Shown: one piece after another, positions 43,314-54,607 of the stretch
How the letters are laid out: each line of letters opens with the position of its first letter
Position numbering within the stretch: the first letter of the stretch is position 1
From: Parabacteroides merdae ATCC 43184
GTDB taxonomy: Bacteria; Bacteroidota; Bacteroidia; Bacteroidales; Tannerellaceae
DNA length: 64,000 nt
Assembly (NCBI RefSeq): GCF_025151215.1
Contig: NZ_CP102286.1
Location: 2,294,001 to 2,358,000, forward strand
Direction: 5' to 3'
Position numbers and translations under genes: made by a program
Notes under the pieces: model-generated
Databases searched by the model: none
What the model was told of the DNA's origin: nothing
Seen by the model: the letters and a program-made list of their open reading frames with translations, nothing else

Positions 43314-45248
43314 ATGAAAACAAAATTGAAATATATCTGCCTTTCGGCAGCAGCGGGACTGACACTTTCACTTAGTTCTTGTTCCGACTTCATGGACCTC
43401 ACACCTGAAGACCAGTATGACGAAGCGACAGTCTGGTCGGATGCAGATTTAGCAAAAACGGTTGTCAACGATGTCTATTCGTACGTATGCGACATAGCAC
43501 AAGAAGTAAATCCAGACGCCTGGACAGATGATGCTTTCTTTACGCACGTATACGGATGCCGTGATATCAACGAGGCGACCGTCTCACCGAGCAACTTGGG
43601 CGCTTACGACCGTGACGACTGCCCGTTCAAATGGAGCAAGCAATACAAAGGGATCTATCGTGCCAATCTGGTTTTGGCAAATATCGACAACGTTCCTGAA
43701 AAAACCGGTGTAGACTTGAATATATTGAAAGGAGAAACTTATTTCCTTCGGGCATATATCTACACTGAGTTGCTCCGTGGTTTCGGTGGCGTACCCATCG
43801 TAGACAAAGTGTATAGCATTGAAGAAGCTTCGGCCTTAAATTTACCACGTGCCAATGTTGCGGATGTAATGGATTTTATTCTGAAAGACATCGAACAAGC
43901 TACCAACCTATTACCTGAACAACAAATCGGTGTCAATTTAGGTCGTGCTACCAAAGGAGCAGCTAAAGCATTAAAAGCACGTCTGTTACTGCATGTAGCC
44001 AGCCCATTGTTTGCTGATCGTACCGTCAATAAATTAGAGTGTAACCAATATACAGGTGACCGTCAAGCATTATATCAACAAGCATTAGATGCCGCTAAAG
44101 ATGTTATCAATGACAGCAATTACTCTTTGATTGACTGTAATGCCGGTACCATCAAGGAAATTGCAGAAAAATTCCATAACATCATTATCACGAACAACGA
44201 AGAGACTATCTGGTCGAAACAGTATGTAAACAAAGATTTGAATGCCGACAACTGGGTTCGTAACCGTGTAGCCCTATTGCATGGGCCGAACGGTTATCAC
44301 AACTGGGCCGGAACAGCTCCGACACATGACTTGGTGATGGCTTTCGAAACAGAAGAAGGTAAAATCCCGAATACGCTATTGAAACCGGGTGAATCAACCA
44401 CCGAAAATCCGTATATGAACCGTGAACCACGTTTCTATGCAACTATCGGTTATGATGGTGCAGAGTGGGGACGCCCCAGAGCTTCCGATGGAGCCGTGTT
44501 CGATGCGACTCCACTGGGTAACCTGCAATTCGGTTATTATGAATTAAGTGAAGGCGGCAATAACGTCAATGCCATATATTCAGTTGATGACGATAACAAT
44601 CCCATCAAGCAGGAAAAATTCAATGGTATGGTCGGCGTTGATACCCGTATGGGACAGATCGAAAACTGGAATGGTACTTACACCGGCTATTTGGAAAAGA
44701 AATTGATCGACGGTTCTGTAGCAGCCAACGAACACAACTTCCAAACTTGTCCGATGCCTTACATCCGCTTAGCCGAAATGTATTTGATTGCAGCCGAAGC
44801 CTGTATCGAATTAAACAAATTGGATGAAGCAGTCATTTATATAGACGCTATCCGTGGACGTATCGGTCGTCCAGATACCAAAGCCACATTGGCTGTTCGC
44901 GGACAAACATTCAACCAAAGTGATCTGCGTGAATTCCTGCGCCATGAACGTCGTGTCGAATTAACTTATGAACATTCACGTTATTATGACATACGTCGCT
45001 GGATGATTGCACCGGAAATCGGAAACAAGAAATTAACCGGTGTATCAATTGTCGGCCGTTTAAAACCGGGCAAGACAGCATCTTTACCGTATGTTCATGA
45101 CGAAGAAGTCTATAATTACACCTGGACAGTTCTCAATCTGAACTATATTGAGAAACGAAAATGGGACAACAAGATGTATTTCGCACCAATCAAGTTAGAA
45201 GAAACATTACGTAATCCGGCAATCATACAGAACCCGTATTACGAATAA
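43314..45248 (+). CDS. SusD/RagB-type surface glycan-binding lipoprotein
   Basis: This 644-residue lipoprotein has a lipobox LSLSSC (Cys about residue 23) and is expected on the outer leaflet as the lid over SusC. Tetratricopeptide-like helices are typical: NILKGETYFLRAYIYTELLRGFGGVPIVD, GAAKALKARLLLHVASPLF, YIRLAEMYLIAAEACIELNK and the RHERRVELTYEHSRYYDIRRW end block. At 644 residues it is longer than the average SusD (about 500-570), mainly in the middle. It ends at a strong terminator. Confidence 0.97.
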   Translation: MKTKLKYICLSAAAGLTLSLSSCSDFMDLTPEDQYDEATVWSDADLAKTVVNDVYSYVCDIAQEVNPDAWTDDAFFTHVYGCRDINEATVSPSNLGAYDRDDCPFKWSKQYKGIYRANLVLANIDNVPEKTGVDLNILKGETYFLRAYIYTELLRGFGGVPIVDKVYSIEEASALNLPRANVADVMDFILKDIEQATNLLPEQQIGVNLGRATKGAAKALKARLLLHVASPLFADRTVNKLECNQYTGDRQALYQQALDAAKDVINDSNYSLIDCNAGTIKEIAEKFHNIIITNNEETIWSKQYVNKDLNADNWVRNRVALLHGPNGYHNWAGTAPTHDLVMAFETEEGKIPNTLLKPGESTTENPYMNREPRFYATIGYDGAEWGRPRASDGAVFDATPLGNLQFGYYELSEGGNNVNAIYSVDDDNNPIKQEKFNGMVGVDTRMGQIENWNGTYTGYLEKKLIDGSVAANEHNFQTCPMPYIRLAEMYLIAAEACIELNKLDEAVIYIDAIRGRIGRPDTKATLAVRGQTFNQSDLREFLRHERRVELTYEHSRYYDIRRWMIAPEIGNKKLTGVSIVGRLKPGKTASLPYVHDEEVYNYTWTVLNLNYIEKRKWDNKMYFAPIKLEETLRNPAIIQNPYYE

Positions 45249-45271
45249 TATCTACTCCTAAACAATCAGAC

Positions 45272-45306
45272 TAGGGAGGAAGTAAAAAACTTCCTCCCTA
45301 TTTTTT
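45272..45306 (+). terminator. SusC/SusD operon terminator
   Basis: TAGGGAGGAAGT and ACTTCCTCCCTA form a perfect 12-bp stem with a 5-nt loop, followed by TTTTTT. Confidence 0.9.
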
Positions 45307-45324
45307 CTTGTGTATATTTTGTAA

Positions 45325-45426
45325 TATCACTCTATCACTTTTTCATGATATCATATTAATTATCAACCGATAAAGAAGTGATACATGCCCTTTTTTATGT
45401 ATCACTTCCCTATCACCATCCATCAC
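45325..45426. repeat. GTGATA/TATCAC cluster upstream of HU-VirE
   Basis: TATCAC at 45325, 45333, 45400 and 45411, and GTGATA at 45378. GAAGTGATACAT and ATGTATCACTTC (45376-45408) also form a perfect 12-bp-arm hairpin. A related CATCACTT follows at 45421. These could be iterons or an operator region. Confidence 0.55.
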
Positions 45427-45499
45427 TTGTCTCGTCCTGAAATAGGTTGACTGTGTATTAAAACAAGTCTCATTTATTTTTAAAAAAACCATTGATTTT

Positions 45500-45531
45500 C
45501 TTGCATTTCCTCTATATTTTTATTATCTTTG
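45500..45531 (+). promoter_or_regulatory. Promoter of the HU-VirE pair
   Basis: CTTG at 45500-45503, 20 nt, and TATCTTTG at 45524-45531. The 23-bp array lies just downstream, within the leader. Confidence 0.5.
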
Positions 45532-45550
45532 TAAGGACTTAAAGTCATAT

Positions 45551-45630
45551 ACATCCGGATGTTTCCAACCCCTACACCCCCATGTACAGACTGCCGTCAC
45601 CCGGGTGTTCAGAAATGTAAATCCGGGTGT
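45551..45630. repeat. 23-bp-periodic array of ACACCCGGGTGT-like 12-mers, second locus
   Basis: 12-mers start at 45551 (ACATCCGGATGT), 45574 (ACACCCCCATGT), 45597 (TCACCCGGGTGT) and 45619 (AAATCCGGGTGT), spaced 23, 23 and 22 bp. The family and period equal those at 18355-18412. Confidence 0.75.
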
Positions 45631-45692
45631 AAAGAAAGTTAATCAGGCACTTCTCTCAGTTTTATTCATTGGTTTTATCAAAAATACAGCTT

Positions 45693-46076
45693 ATGTCACA
45701 CGCTTATGTAGTACGTCCCAAAGTGGACAAAAGCGGAGAAACAGAAAAAATCCGCTATTATGGTGTCCCGGTAACATCGGGGCAAGTATCGACCGAACAA
45801 CTGGCTACGTATATCTCTACCCGGTGCACATTTTCAAGAGGAGAAATACTGGCGGCCATAATCGAGATCGGACGCGAAATCCAGTTCCAGCTGGATATGG
45901 GATACACCATAAACCTTCACGGCATAGGAACATTGTTCCTCTCGGCCGGAAGCGAAGGATATGAAAACCCGAAAGACTGCACGCCTCATCGCGTGAAAGC
46001 TAAACGACTATGCATCAAGGCTGATCCGGAAATGAAGAAGTTCATAAAAAGACTCAAGTTCGAAAGGTGGAAATGA
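45693..46076 (+). CDS. HU/IHF-like DNA-binding protein (HU-HIG type)
   Basis: This 127-residue protein starts at MSHAYVVRPKVDK; an upstream in-frame ATG at 45669 is less likely. The HU fold is seen in the helical part RGEILAAIIEIGREIQFQLDMGYTINLHGIGTLFLSA, where the GxG...F pattern marks the beta saddle. A basic C-terminal tail follows (RVKAKRLCIKADPEMKKFIK). Such proteins accompany VirE-type genes in many Bacteroidales genomes. It lies 39 nt upstream of the VirE gene, in the same direction, and may bend DNA at the neighbouring repeats. Confidence 0.87.
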   Translation: MSHAYVVRPKVDKSGETEKIRYYGVPVTSGQVSTEQLATYISTRCTFSRGEILAAIIEIGREIQFQLDMGYTINLHGIGTLFLSAGSEGYENPKDCTPHRVKAKRLCIKADPEMKKFIKRLKFERWK

Positions 46077-46115
46077 TTTGCAAGTTGAAATTCACGACTA
46101 AAAAAACAATCAAAA

Positions 46116-48203
46116 ATGAAGGTAACGTTATATCGATATGAAAAGGGGACGCTCGTCATGCGTTCCGTCGAAATGGAAAAACTGCAGGCGGCCCTACGAA
46201 CAGAGAATCTCAACAAACCAATCAGCACCACACGCGACAAAGTCATGTTTGCATTGCCCGGCACACAAAACAGCGACATACAGAAACTTCCGGTGGTCGT
46301 TTTCGGAGGGACTTTCCGCAAGACAGGAGACCCAAAGCCTCCCATGCGCGACTATTCGGGATTGGTGCTGCTCGAAGTAAACCATCTTTCCGACTTGCAA
46401 GAAGCGGTACAAATCCGCCAACAAGCCGCCACGATGCCGCAAACGCTACTGGCATTCATCGGCTTTAGCGGGAAAAGCGTGAAAATAGTGATCCCGTTCA
46501 CACTGCCGGACGGAACGCTTCCACACTCACCCGAACAGATCAAACGATTCCACTCGCAAGCCTATTTGACGGCAGTCAAATACTACCAGCCACAATTAGG
46601 ACGTAACATCACGCTGAAAGAGCCAGTCCCACAGCACGGATGCCGCATGAGCTACGACCCCCAGCCGGTATATAACCCCGATGCCGTTGCCATCCGGATC
46701 GAGCAACCGGCACAGATGCCCGATTCGGAAGAAATCCGTATCATCCCGGAAGAACCATCCGAACCACTTCAAAGGCTAATGCCCGGTATGTCACGCAACT
46801 ATCGGATCGCTACACTGTTCAGCATAGCGATGGTAGACGCCATCCGAAAATCAGGACAGATAAAAGACGGGGATCTCAAGCCGGTCTTTACCCTATTAGC
46901 CGATAATTGCCTGAAAGCCGGTATCCCGGAAGAGGATGCCGTACAATGCACACTACTTTACAACGATCTGAGATCCAAAGAGATGGAAATCCGCATGACT
47001 TTCCGATCCGTCTACACACTGAAAGAAGCGCTCGCCGGAAAAACATTCATGCCTGAAATCATGTCGCTGACTTTGCAATTAGAAGAATTCATGCTGCGCC
47101 GTTACGAAATCAGAAACAACAAGATGAGTGGCGAAGTGGAATACCGAGACAAATCGCTCCTACGTTTCACATTCAGCCCTTTCACCCGCGAAGTCCGCAA
47201 CTCCATCTGTACGGAAGCGCACAAAGAAGGGTTGAACGTCTGGGATAAAGACATCGAACGATATGTTTACTCGGACAACATACCCACTTTTTTCCCGATA
47301 GAAGAATATCTCGGACATCTGCCCAAATGGGATGGCAAAGATCATATCCGGAAGCTTGCCAAACGCGTACCTTGCAACAATATCCGATGGGCAGACCACT
47401 TCCACAGATGGTTCCTCAGTATGGTAGCGCACTGGTTAGGGTTGGACCGGGAACATGGCAACAGCACTACTCCCCTACTGGTCGGCGACCAGGGATGCGG
47501 CAAATCGACTTATTGCCTGAACATCCTGCCTCCCGAACTGCGGCAGTTCTACACAGACAGCATCGATTTCAGCAAGCGCCGGGATACGGAGTTGGCTTTG
47601 CACCGCTATGCCCTGGTAAACATAGACGAGTTCGATTCCGTCAAGGATACGCACCAAAGCTACCTGAAGCATATCCTGCAAAAAGCGAATGTCAGTACAC
47701 GGCTGCCCTATCAGACGGCCAACAGGAATTTAAGACGTTACGCCACATTCATCGCGACAAGCAACAACTTCAATATCCTGACCGACCCGACCGGTAGCCG
47801 GCGTTTCATTTGCATCGAAGTCACAGACACCATCGATTATATACAACCGATCGACTACGAGCAGCTGTATGCACAGGCGATGGAAGCATTGGCTAACGGC
47901 GAACGCTACTGGTTCACACACGAGGAAGAAACCGAAATAGTCGCCAACAACCGGCAGTTCCAGCAAATACCGCCCGAAGAACAACTGTTCCTGCAATATT
48001 TCCGACTCCCGAAAAAGAATGAGGTAGGCGAATTTCTTCTGTCGATAGAGATTTTAGGGCGGATCAAGCAGAAACAACGTGATTTCAGCTACACAAAAAC
48101 CGTCATTTCCAACTTCGGACGTCTTTTGAAGCGAAACGGCATTCCTTCGAAAAGAAGCAACAGAGGCACTATATATCAGGTAGTTGAGCTAAGCAAGTCC
48201 TAA
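46116..48203 (+). CDS. VirE_N/VapE-type primase-helicase-like protein
   Basis: This 695-residue cytoplasmic protein has a BT4734-like VirE_N domain in the N-terminal third (about 60-200, VVFGGTFRK...LVLLEVNHLSD, LAFIGFSGKSVKIVIPF), a helical middle, and a C-terminal VapE ATPase domain. The P-loop is GDQGCGKST near residue 455, Walker B is VNIDEFDS, and the arginine-finger-like SNNFNILTDPTGSRRF follows. Such domains occur in phage satellites and integrative elements, where they support replication. It has no partner integrase or capsid genes here. GTGATA repeats lie on both sides. Confidence 0.88.
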   Translation: MKVTLYRYEKGTLVMRSVEMEKLQAALRTENLNKPISTTRDKVMFALPGTQNSDIQKLPVVVFGGTFRKTGDPKPPMRDYSGLVLLEVNHLSDLQEAVQIRQQAATMPQTLLAFIGFSGKSVKIVIPFTLPDGTLPHSPEQIKRFHSQAYLTAVKYYQPQLGRNITLKEPVPQHGCRMSYDPQPVYNPDAVAIRIEQPAQMPDSEEIRIIPEEPSEPLQRLMPGMSRNYRIATLFSIAMVDAIRKSGQIKDGDLKPVFTLLADNCLKAGIPEEDAVQCTLLYNDLRSKEMEIRMTFRSVYTLKEALAGKTFMPEIMSLTLQLEEFMLRRYEIRNNKMSGEVEYRDKSLLRFTFSPFTREVRNSICTEAHKEGLNVWDKDIERYVYSDNIPTFFPIEEYLGHLPKWDGKDHIRKLAKRVPCNNIRWADHFHRWFLSMVAHWLGLDREHGNSTTPLLVGDQGCGKSTYCLNILPPELRQFYTDSIDFSKRRDTELALHRYALVNIDEFDSVKDTHQSYLKHILQKANVSTRLPYQTANRNLRRYATFIATSNNFNILTDPTGSRRFICIEVTDTIDYIQPIDYEQLYAQAMEALANGERYWFTHEEETEIVANNRQFQQIPPEEQLFLQYFRLPKKNEVGEFLLSIEILGRIKQKQRDFSYTKTVISNFGRLLKRNGIPSKRSNRGTIYQVVELSKS

Positions 48204-48240
48204 AAAGACTTTTAACTTATAAAAAAGCGGTGACATATGA

Positions 48241-48331
48241 GTGATATAAGCGTGATAGATATTTCAAGCACCAATTGCATATCATCATACTAATATACAG
48301 TCAGTTAAAAATAAAAAGTGATACAGTGATA
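48241..48331. repeat. GTGATA cluster downstream of VirE
   Basis: GTGATA occurs at 48241, 48252, 48318 and 48326 on the plus strand, all in the same orientation and in two pairs with 11- and 8-bp steps. It lies within 40-130 nt of the VirE stop. Confidence 0.55.
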
Positions 48332-48405
48332 TTGATTTTCGGAATCAAGTTTTTTTTGTATATGACATATACACTTCGCATAACAAATTATTTATTGCAA
48401 AACAC

Positions 48406-48436
48406 ATTGCACTTATTACAACATTTTGTAACTTTG
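48406..48436 (+). promoter_or_regulatory. Promoter of the Gfo/Idh-beta-galactosidase pair
   Basis: ATTG (48406-48409), 19 nt, TAACTTTG (48429-48436). The oxidoreductase start is 42 nt downstream. Confidence 0.55.
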
Positions 48437-48477
48437 GGCAATATCTCAATTCACCGAATTGCTAATTTAATAATATC

Positions 48478-49644
48478 ATGAAGAACAGAAAATTAAGAAT
48501 GGGAATGGTTGGAGGAGGTAGTGACGCCTTCATCGGGGCGATCCACCGTCGCGCAGCCTTTATGGACAATCAGATCGAATTAGTTTGCGGATGTTTCAGC
48601 GTAGACCCTGAGATATCCAAAAGCTCCGGTTTATCGTACTTTTTGCCGGAAGACCGGATTTACAGCACTTACCAAGAAATGTTCGAACACGAAATGACCT
48701 TACCGGAAGGAGAAAGGATGGATTTTGTCACGATCGTGACTCCCAACCGTTGGCATTTCGAACCAGCTATGATGGCTCTTGAAAGAGGGTTCCATGTGGT
48801 CGTGGATAAACCGATGACGTTCTCACTCGAAGAGGCCAAACAACTACAGAAAAAAGTGGAAGAGACCGGATTAGTGCTGGCTCTGACACATGTATACTCG
48901 GCCTATCCGGCAGTAAAAGAGGCGAAAGCCCGTATCGCGAAAGGCGAACTCGGAAAATTGCGCCGCGTCTATGTAGAATATACGCAAGGATGGCTTTCCG
49001 AACGTATCGAATTGCTAGGTGGCAACAATGCCGGATGGCGCACGGACCCGAAACGTTCCGGCAAAGCCGGTTGCATAGGGGATATCGGAACACATGCCTG
49101 GCATTTGAGCGAATATATTACCGGACTGAAAGTCAAAGAACTATGTGCCGACCTGAAGGCATTCGTTCCCGGACGTCCGATCGATGACGACGGGGCGGCA
49201 TTCCTTCGCTACGAAAACGATGTGACAGGCGTCTTGACCGCAACACAGATTGGAACAGGCGAAGCCAATAATATCCGCATCCGTATTTATGGTGAAAAAG
49301 GCGGACTGGAATGGCGCCAGATGGAGCCGAACACGCTGACATTGAGATGGAGAGATCGTCCGACTGAAATATTGGATATCGGCAACAACGGCTACCTGAC
49401 CCCCGAAGCCCTGTGGAATACCCGAACTCCGGCAGGACACCCGGAAGGTTTTATCGAAGCTTTTGCCAATATCTACCGCAATTTCTCACTTACCGTCAGA
49501 GCTATCAAAAACGGAGAAACACCCAGTGGAGACTGCTTGGATTTCCCGACCGTATACGATGGCGTAAGAGGTATGCAATTCATTGAAACAATGGTGGAAG
49601 CCGGATATAACGACAATGTAAAATGGCAAAAATGGATTGATTGA
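48478..49644 (+). CDS. Cytoplasmic Gfo/Idh/MocA family oxidoreductase
   Basis: This 388-residue NAD(P)-dependent sugar oxidoreductase has no signal peptide. The Rossmann start is MGMVGGGSDAFIGAIH, and the EKP-type catalytic motif appears as VVDKPMTFS. The C-terminal half contains the active-site GCIGDIGTHAWHLSEYITGL with the conserved Asp and His. Members interconvert hydroxyl and keto groups on sugars, including C3 of glycosides. It is followed 32 nt later by a secreted beta-galactosidase, so it likely handles an imported galactoside or a sugar derived from one. The exact reaction is unknown. Confidence 0.93.
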   Translation: MKNRKLRMGMVGGGSDAFIGAIHRRAAFMDNQIELVCGCFSVDPEISKSSGLSYFLPEDRIYSTYQEMFEHEMTLPEGERMDFVTIVTPNRWHFEPAMMALERGFHVVVDKPMTFSLEEAKQLQKKVEETGLVLALTHVYSAYPAVKEAKARIAKGELGKLRRVYVEYTQGWLSERIELLGGNNAGWRTDPKRSGKAGCIGDIGTHAWHLSEYITGLKVKELCADLKAFVPGRPIDDDGAAFLRYENDVTGVLTATQIGTGEANNIRIRIYGEKGGLEWRQMEPNTLTLRWRDRPTEILDIGNNGYLTPEALWNTRTPAGHPEGFIEAFANIYRNFSLTVRAIKNGETPSGDCLDFPTVYDGVRGMQFIETMVEAGYNDNVKWQKWID

Positions 49645-49670
49645 AATCCTGAAAAACCGTAAATAAATAA

Positions 49671-52775
<3,105 letters not shown>

Positions 52776-52790
52776 ACAGCAATAAATGAA

Positions 52791-52840
52791 GGGAGCTGTC
52801 CCCGCATTTCCATTCAAGAAGCGGGGACAAGTTCCTATTT
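52791..52840 (+). terminator. Beta-galactosidase terminator
   Basis: TGTCCCCGC (52797-52805) and GCGGGGACA (52821-52829) pair, extended by GGGA/TTCC outside and followed by TATTTTT. Confidence 0.8.
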
Positions 52841-52991
52841 TTACAAAAATTGGTAAAAAAGCATAATCACTATGCATATTTCGTTAAATAGTGGGTGCAA
52901 ACTTTTATTTTATGTAGAAAAAGACTACTTTTATTGCCGATTTTTAAATCTAATTCAGGACTAATTGTAAAATCGTTTACCATAAAAACAA

Positions 52992-54572
52992 ATGGCTACT
53001 AACAACAATTCTAATCGCTATCCTTCCGAAAAAGGGAGATTTTTCAAAGGAAAAACCTTCATTCTTTTGGTCGGATTACTTCTCGGGGCAGGCATTATGG
53101 TTGCCGTATATAAAACATCCGTCTATTTCTCTTCCGATGAATCTTGTATGATGTGCCATGTCCATCCGCATGCGGAAGACAGCTGGAAGCTCTCCAAACA
53201 CGTAAATAACGGAAGCGGCGTTAAAACACATTGCGTGGCTTGTCACCTTCCGCCTCAAAACGACACCTGGAATCATTATACGGCTAAAGCCAAATTGGGA
53301 TTGAAAGACGTATGGTCCTTCATGACAAAAGACAGTGCGGATTTCGACTGGAACACCAAGTCGGAACTGGAACATGCCGTCAAATATATTCCGAACGAAT
53401 CCTGCAAGGAATGCCATCAGAACTTGTTCCCGGAAGGGATTAACCAGGACGGCATTACTGCTCACCTTTATTATGACGAAAACGAAAAGAAACTGGATTT
53501 ACAGTGTATCAGCTGCCACCTCGACGCCGGACACTATAATCCGGATTATAAACACGGCAAATTAACAGGTATTCCCGGAGCCGCCACGGCTACTGTTGAT
53601 ACCAGCCTTTATTTCAAGACGGCGACACCTGTCACATCTTTTACCGATTATACGGAACAAATTCCGGGTACGGCCGTTGCATTCAAAATGGTCGCCATTC
53701 CGGGCGGTACATTCAAAATGGGTAGCACCGATAAAGAACCGTTCCATAAGGCAGATGAAGCTCCGGTTCGAAACGTTACGGTCAGTCCGTTCTTTATGGC
53801 TGAAGTAGAAGTGACGTGGGATCAGTATTGGGCATTCTACGGACAAACCATGAGCGAAGGACGTACTCCGCCCGAAACCGTATATGCAAATAACAGCAAT
53901 CCGGATGTCGATGCCATTTCCGGCCCGACTCCTCCGTTCGGATTCCCCGACCAGGGATGGGGCGCAGGTGACCGTCCGGCTATCACGATGACACACTATG
54001 CTGCAGAAACATTCTGCCAGTGGCTGTCCAAACAAACAGGGAAAAAATACCGCCTGCCGACCGAGGCAGAATGGGAATATGCAGCCCGTGGAGGAACGGA
54101 AACTCCTTATTTCTTCACCGGGAACCCGAAAGATTTTTCAGACCAGGGATTCTGGCGTAAGTTCTTCGATGCAAAAACAGACAGCATCAGTTCATTCGTG
54201 ATTTACGCGAAGAACAGCAAAAACAGAACTCAAGAGCCGGGCGAAGTGAAAGCGAACCCGTTCGGTTTGAAGAATATGTTGGGTAATGTAATGGAATATT
54301 GTGCCGACAAATATGATCCGAAGGCTTACAGCAAAGGGGGCGATAACGTGACCAACCCGTTAATCACAGAAGGAGAAGAATGGGTTGTACGCGGCGGTAA
54401 CTACACTTCCGATGCGGCAGACGTTCGTTCTGCAGCCCGCGATTATACAAAGCATGATGCCTGGTTGAAGACTGATCCGCAACAACCGAAGAGTATCTGG
54501 TGGTATTCGGATATCCGCGGTATCGGTTTCCGTGTGGTTTGCGAACCGGACCCGGCAATTGGAGCGAAATAA
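52992..54572 (+). CDS. NrfH/NapC-type tetraheme cytochrome c fused to an FGE/SUMF1-like domain
   Basis: This 526-residue protein has a single N-terminal membrane anchor (about 22-40). The periplasmic cytochrome has four CxxCH heme sites (C52MMCH, C81VACH, C138KECH, C172ISCH), the build of menaquinol-oxidising NrfH/NapC proteins. From about residue 231 follows a formylglycine-generating-enzyme/EgtB-like domain: MVAIPGGTFKMGS, KKYRLPTEAEWEYAARGG, GLKNMLGNVMEYCADKY and IGFRVV. The stretch that holds the copper-binding active cysteines in true FGE reads GGNYTSDAADVRSAAR, without Cys. So sulfatase activation is unlikely, and binding or docking is more probable. The genes that follow encode Tat-exported proteins, and the cytochrome may exchange electrons with one of them. 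Confidence 0.9.
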   Translation: MATNNNSNRYPSEKGRFFKGKTFILLVGLLLGAGIMVAVYKTSVYFSSDESCMMCHVHPHAEDSWKLSKHVNNGSGVKTHCVACHLPPQNDTWNHYTAKAKLGLKDVWSFMTKDSADFDWNTKSELEHAVKYIPNESCKECHQNLFPEGINQDGITAHLYYDENEKKLDLQCISCHLDAGHYNPDYKHGKLTGIPGAATATVDTSLYFKTATPVTSFTDYTEQIPGTAVAFKMVAIPGGTFKMGSTDKEPFHKADEAPVRNVTVSPFFMAEVEVTWDQYWAFYGQTMSEGRTPPETVYANNSNPDVDAISGPTPPFGFPDQGWGAGDRPAITMTHYAAETFCQWLSKQTGKKYRLPTEAEWEYAARGGTETPYFFTGNPKDFSDQGFWRKFFDAKTDSISSFVIYAKNSKNRTQEPGEVKANPFGLKNMLGNVMEYCADKYDPKAYSKGGDNVTNPLITEGEEWVVRGGNYTSDAADVRSAARDYTKHDAWLKTDPQQPKSIWWYSDIRGIGFRVVCEPDPAIGAK

Positions 54573-54607
54573 CAGATGTTTAATTGATACCTAAAAATTA
54601 CTATATC

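Larger units (their letters stand above)
45249..45692. other. Intergenic stretch with terminator, GTGATA/TATCAC cluster, promoter and 23-bp array
   Basis: This is 444 bp between SusD and the HU-HIG gene. No gene is visible. It contains, in order, the SusC/D terminator, five GTGATA/TATCAC copies, the promoter at 45500-45531 and the 12-mer array at 45551-45630. Confidence 0.7.

Noticed and set aside
45421..45480. End of an insertion sequence (GTCCTGAAATAGGTTGAC region)
   Set aside because: It looked like an IS terminus, but no matching opposite end or transposase fragment was found in the window.
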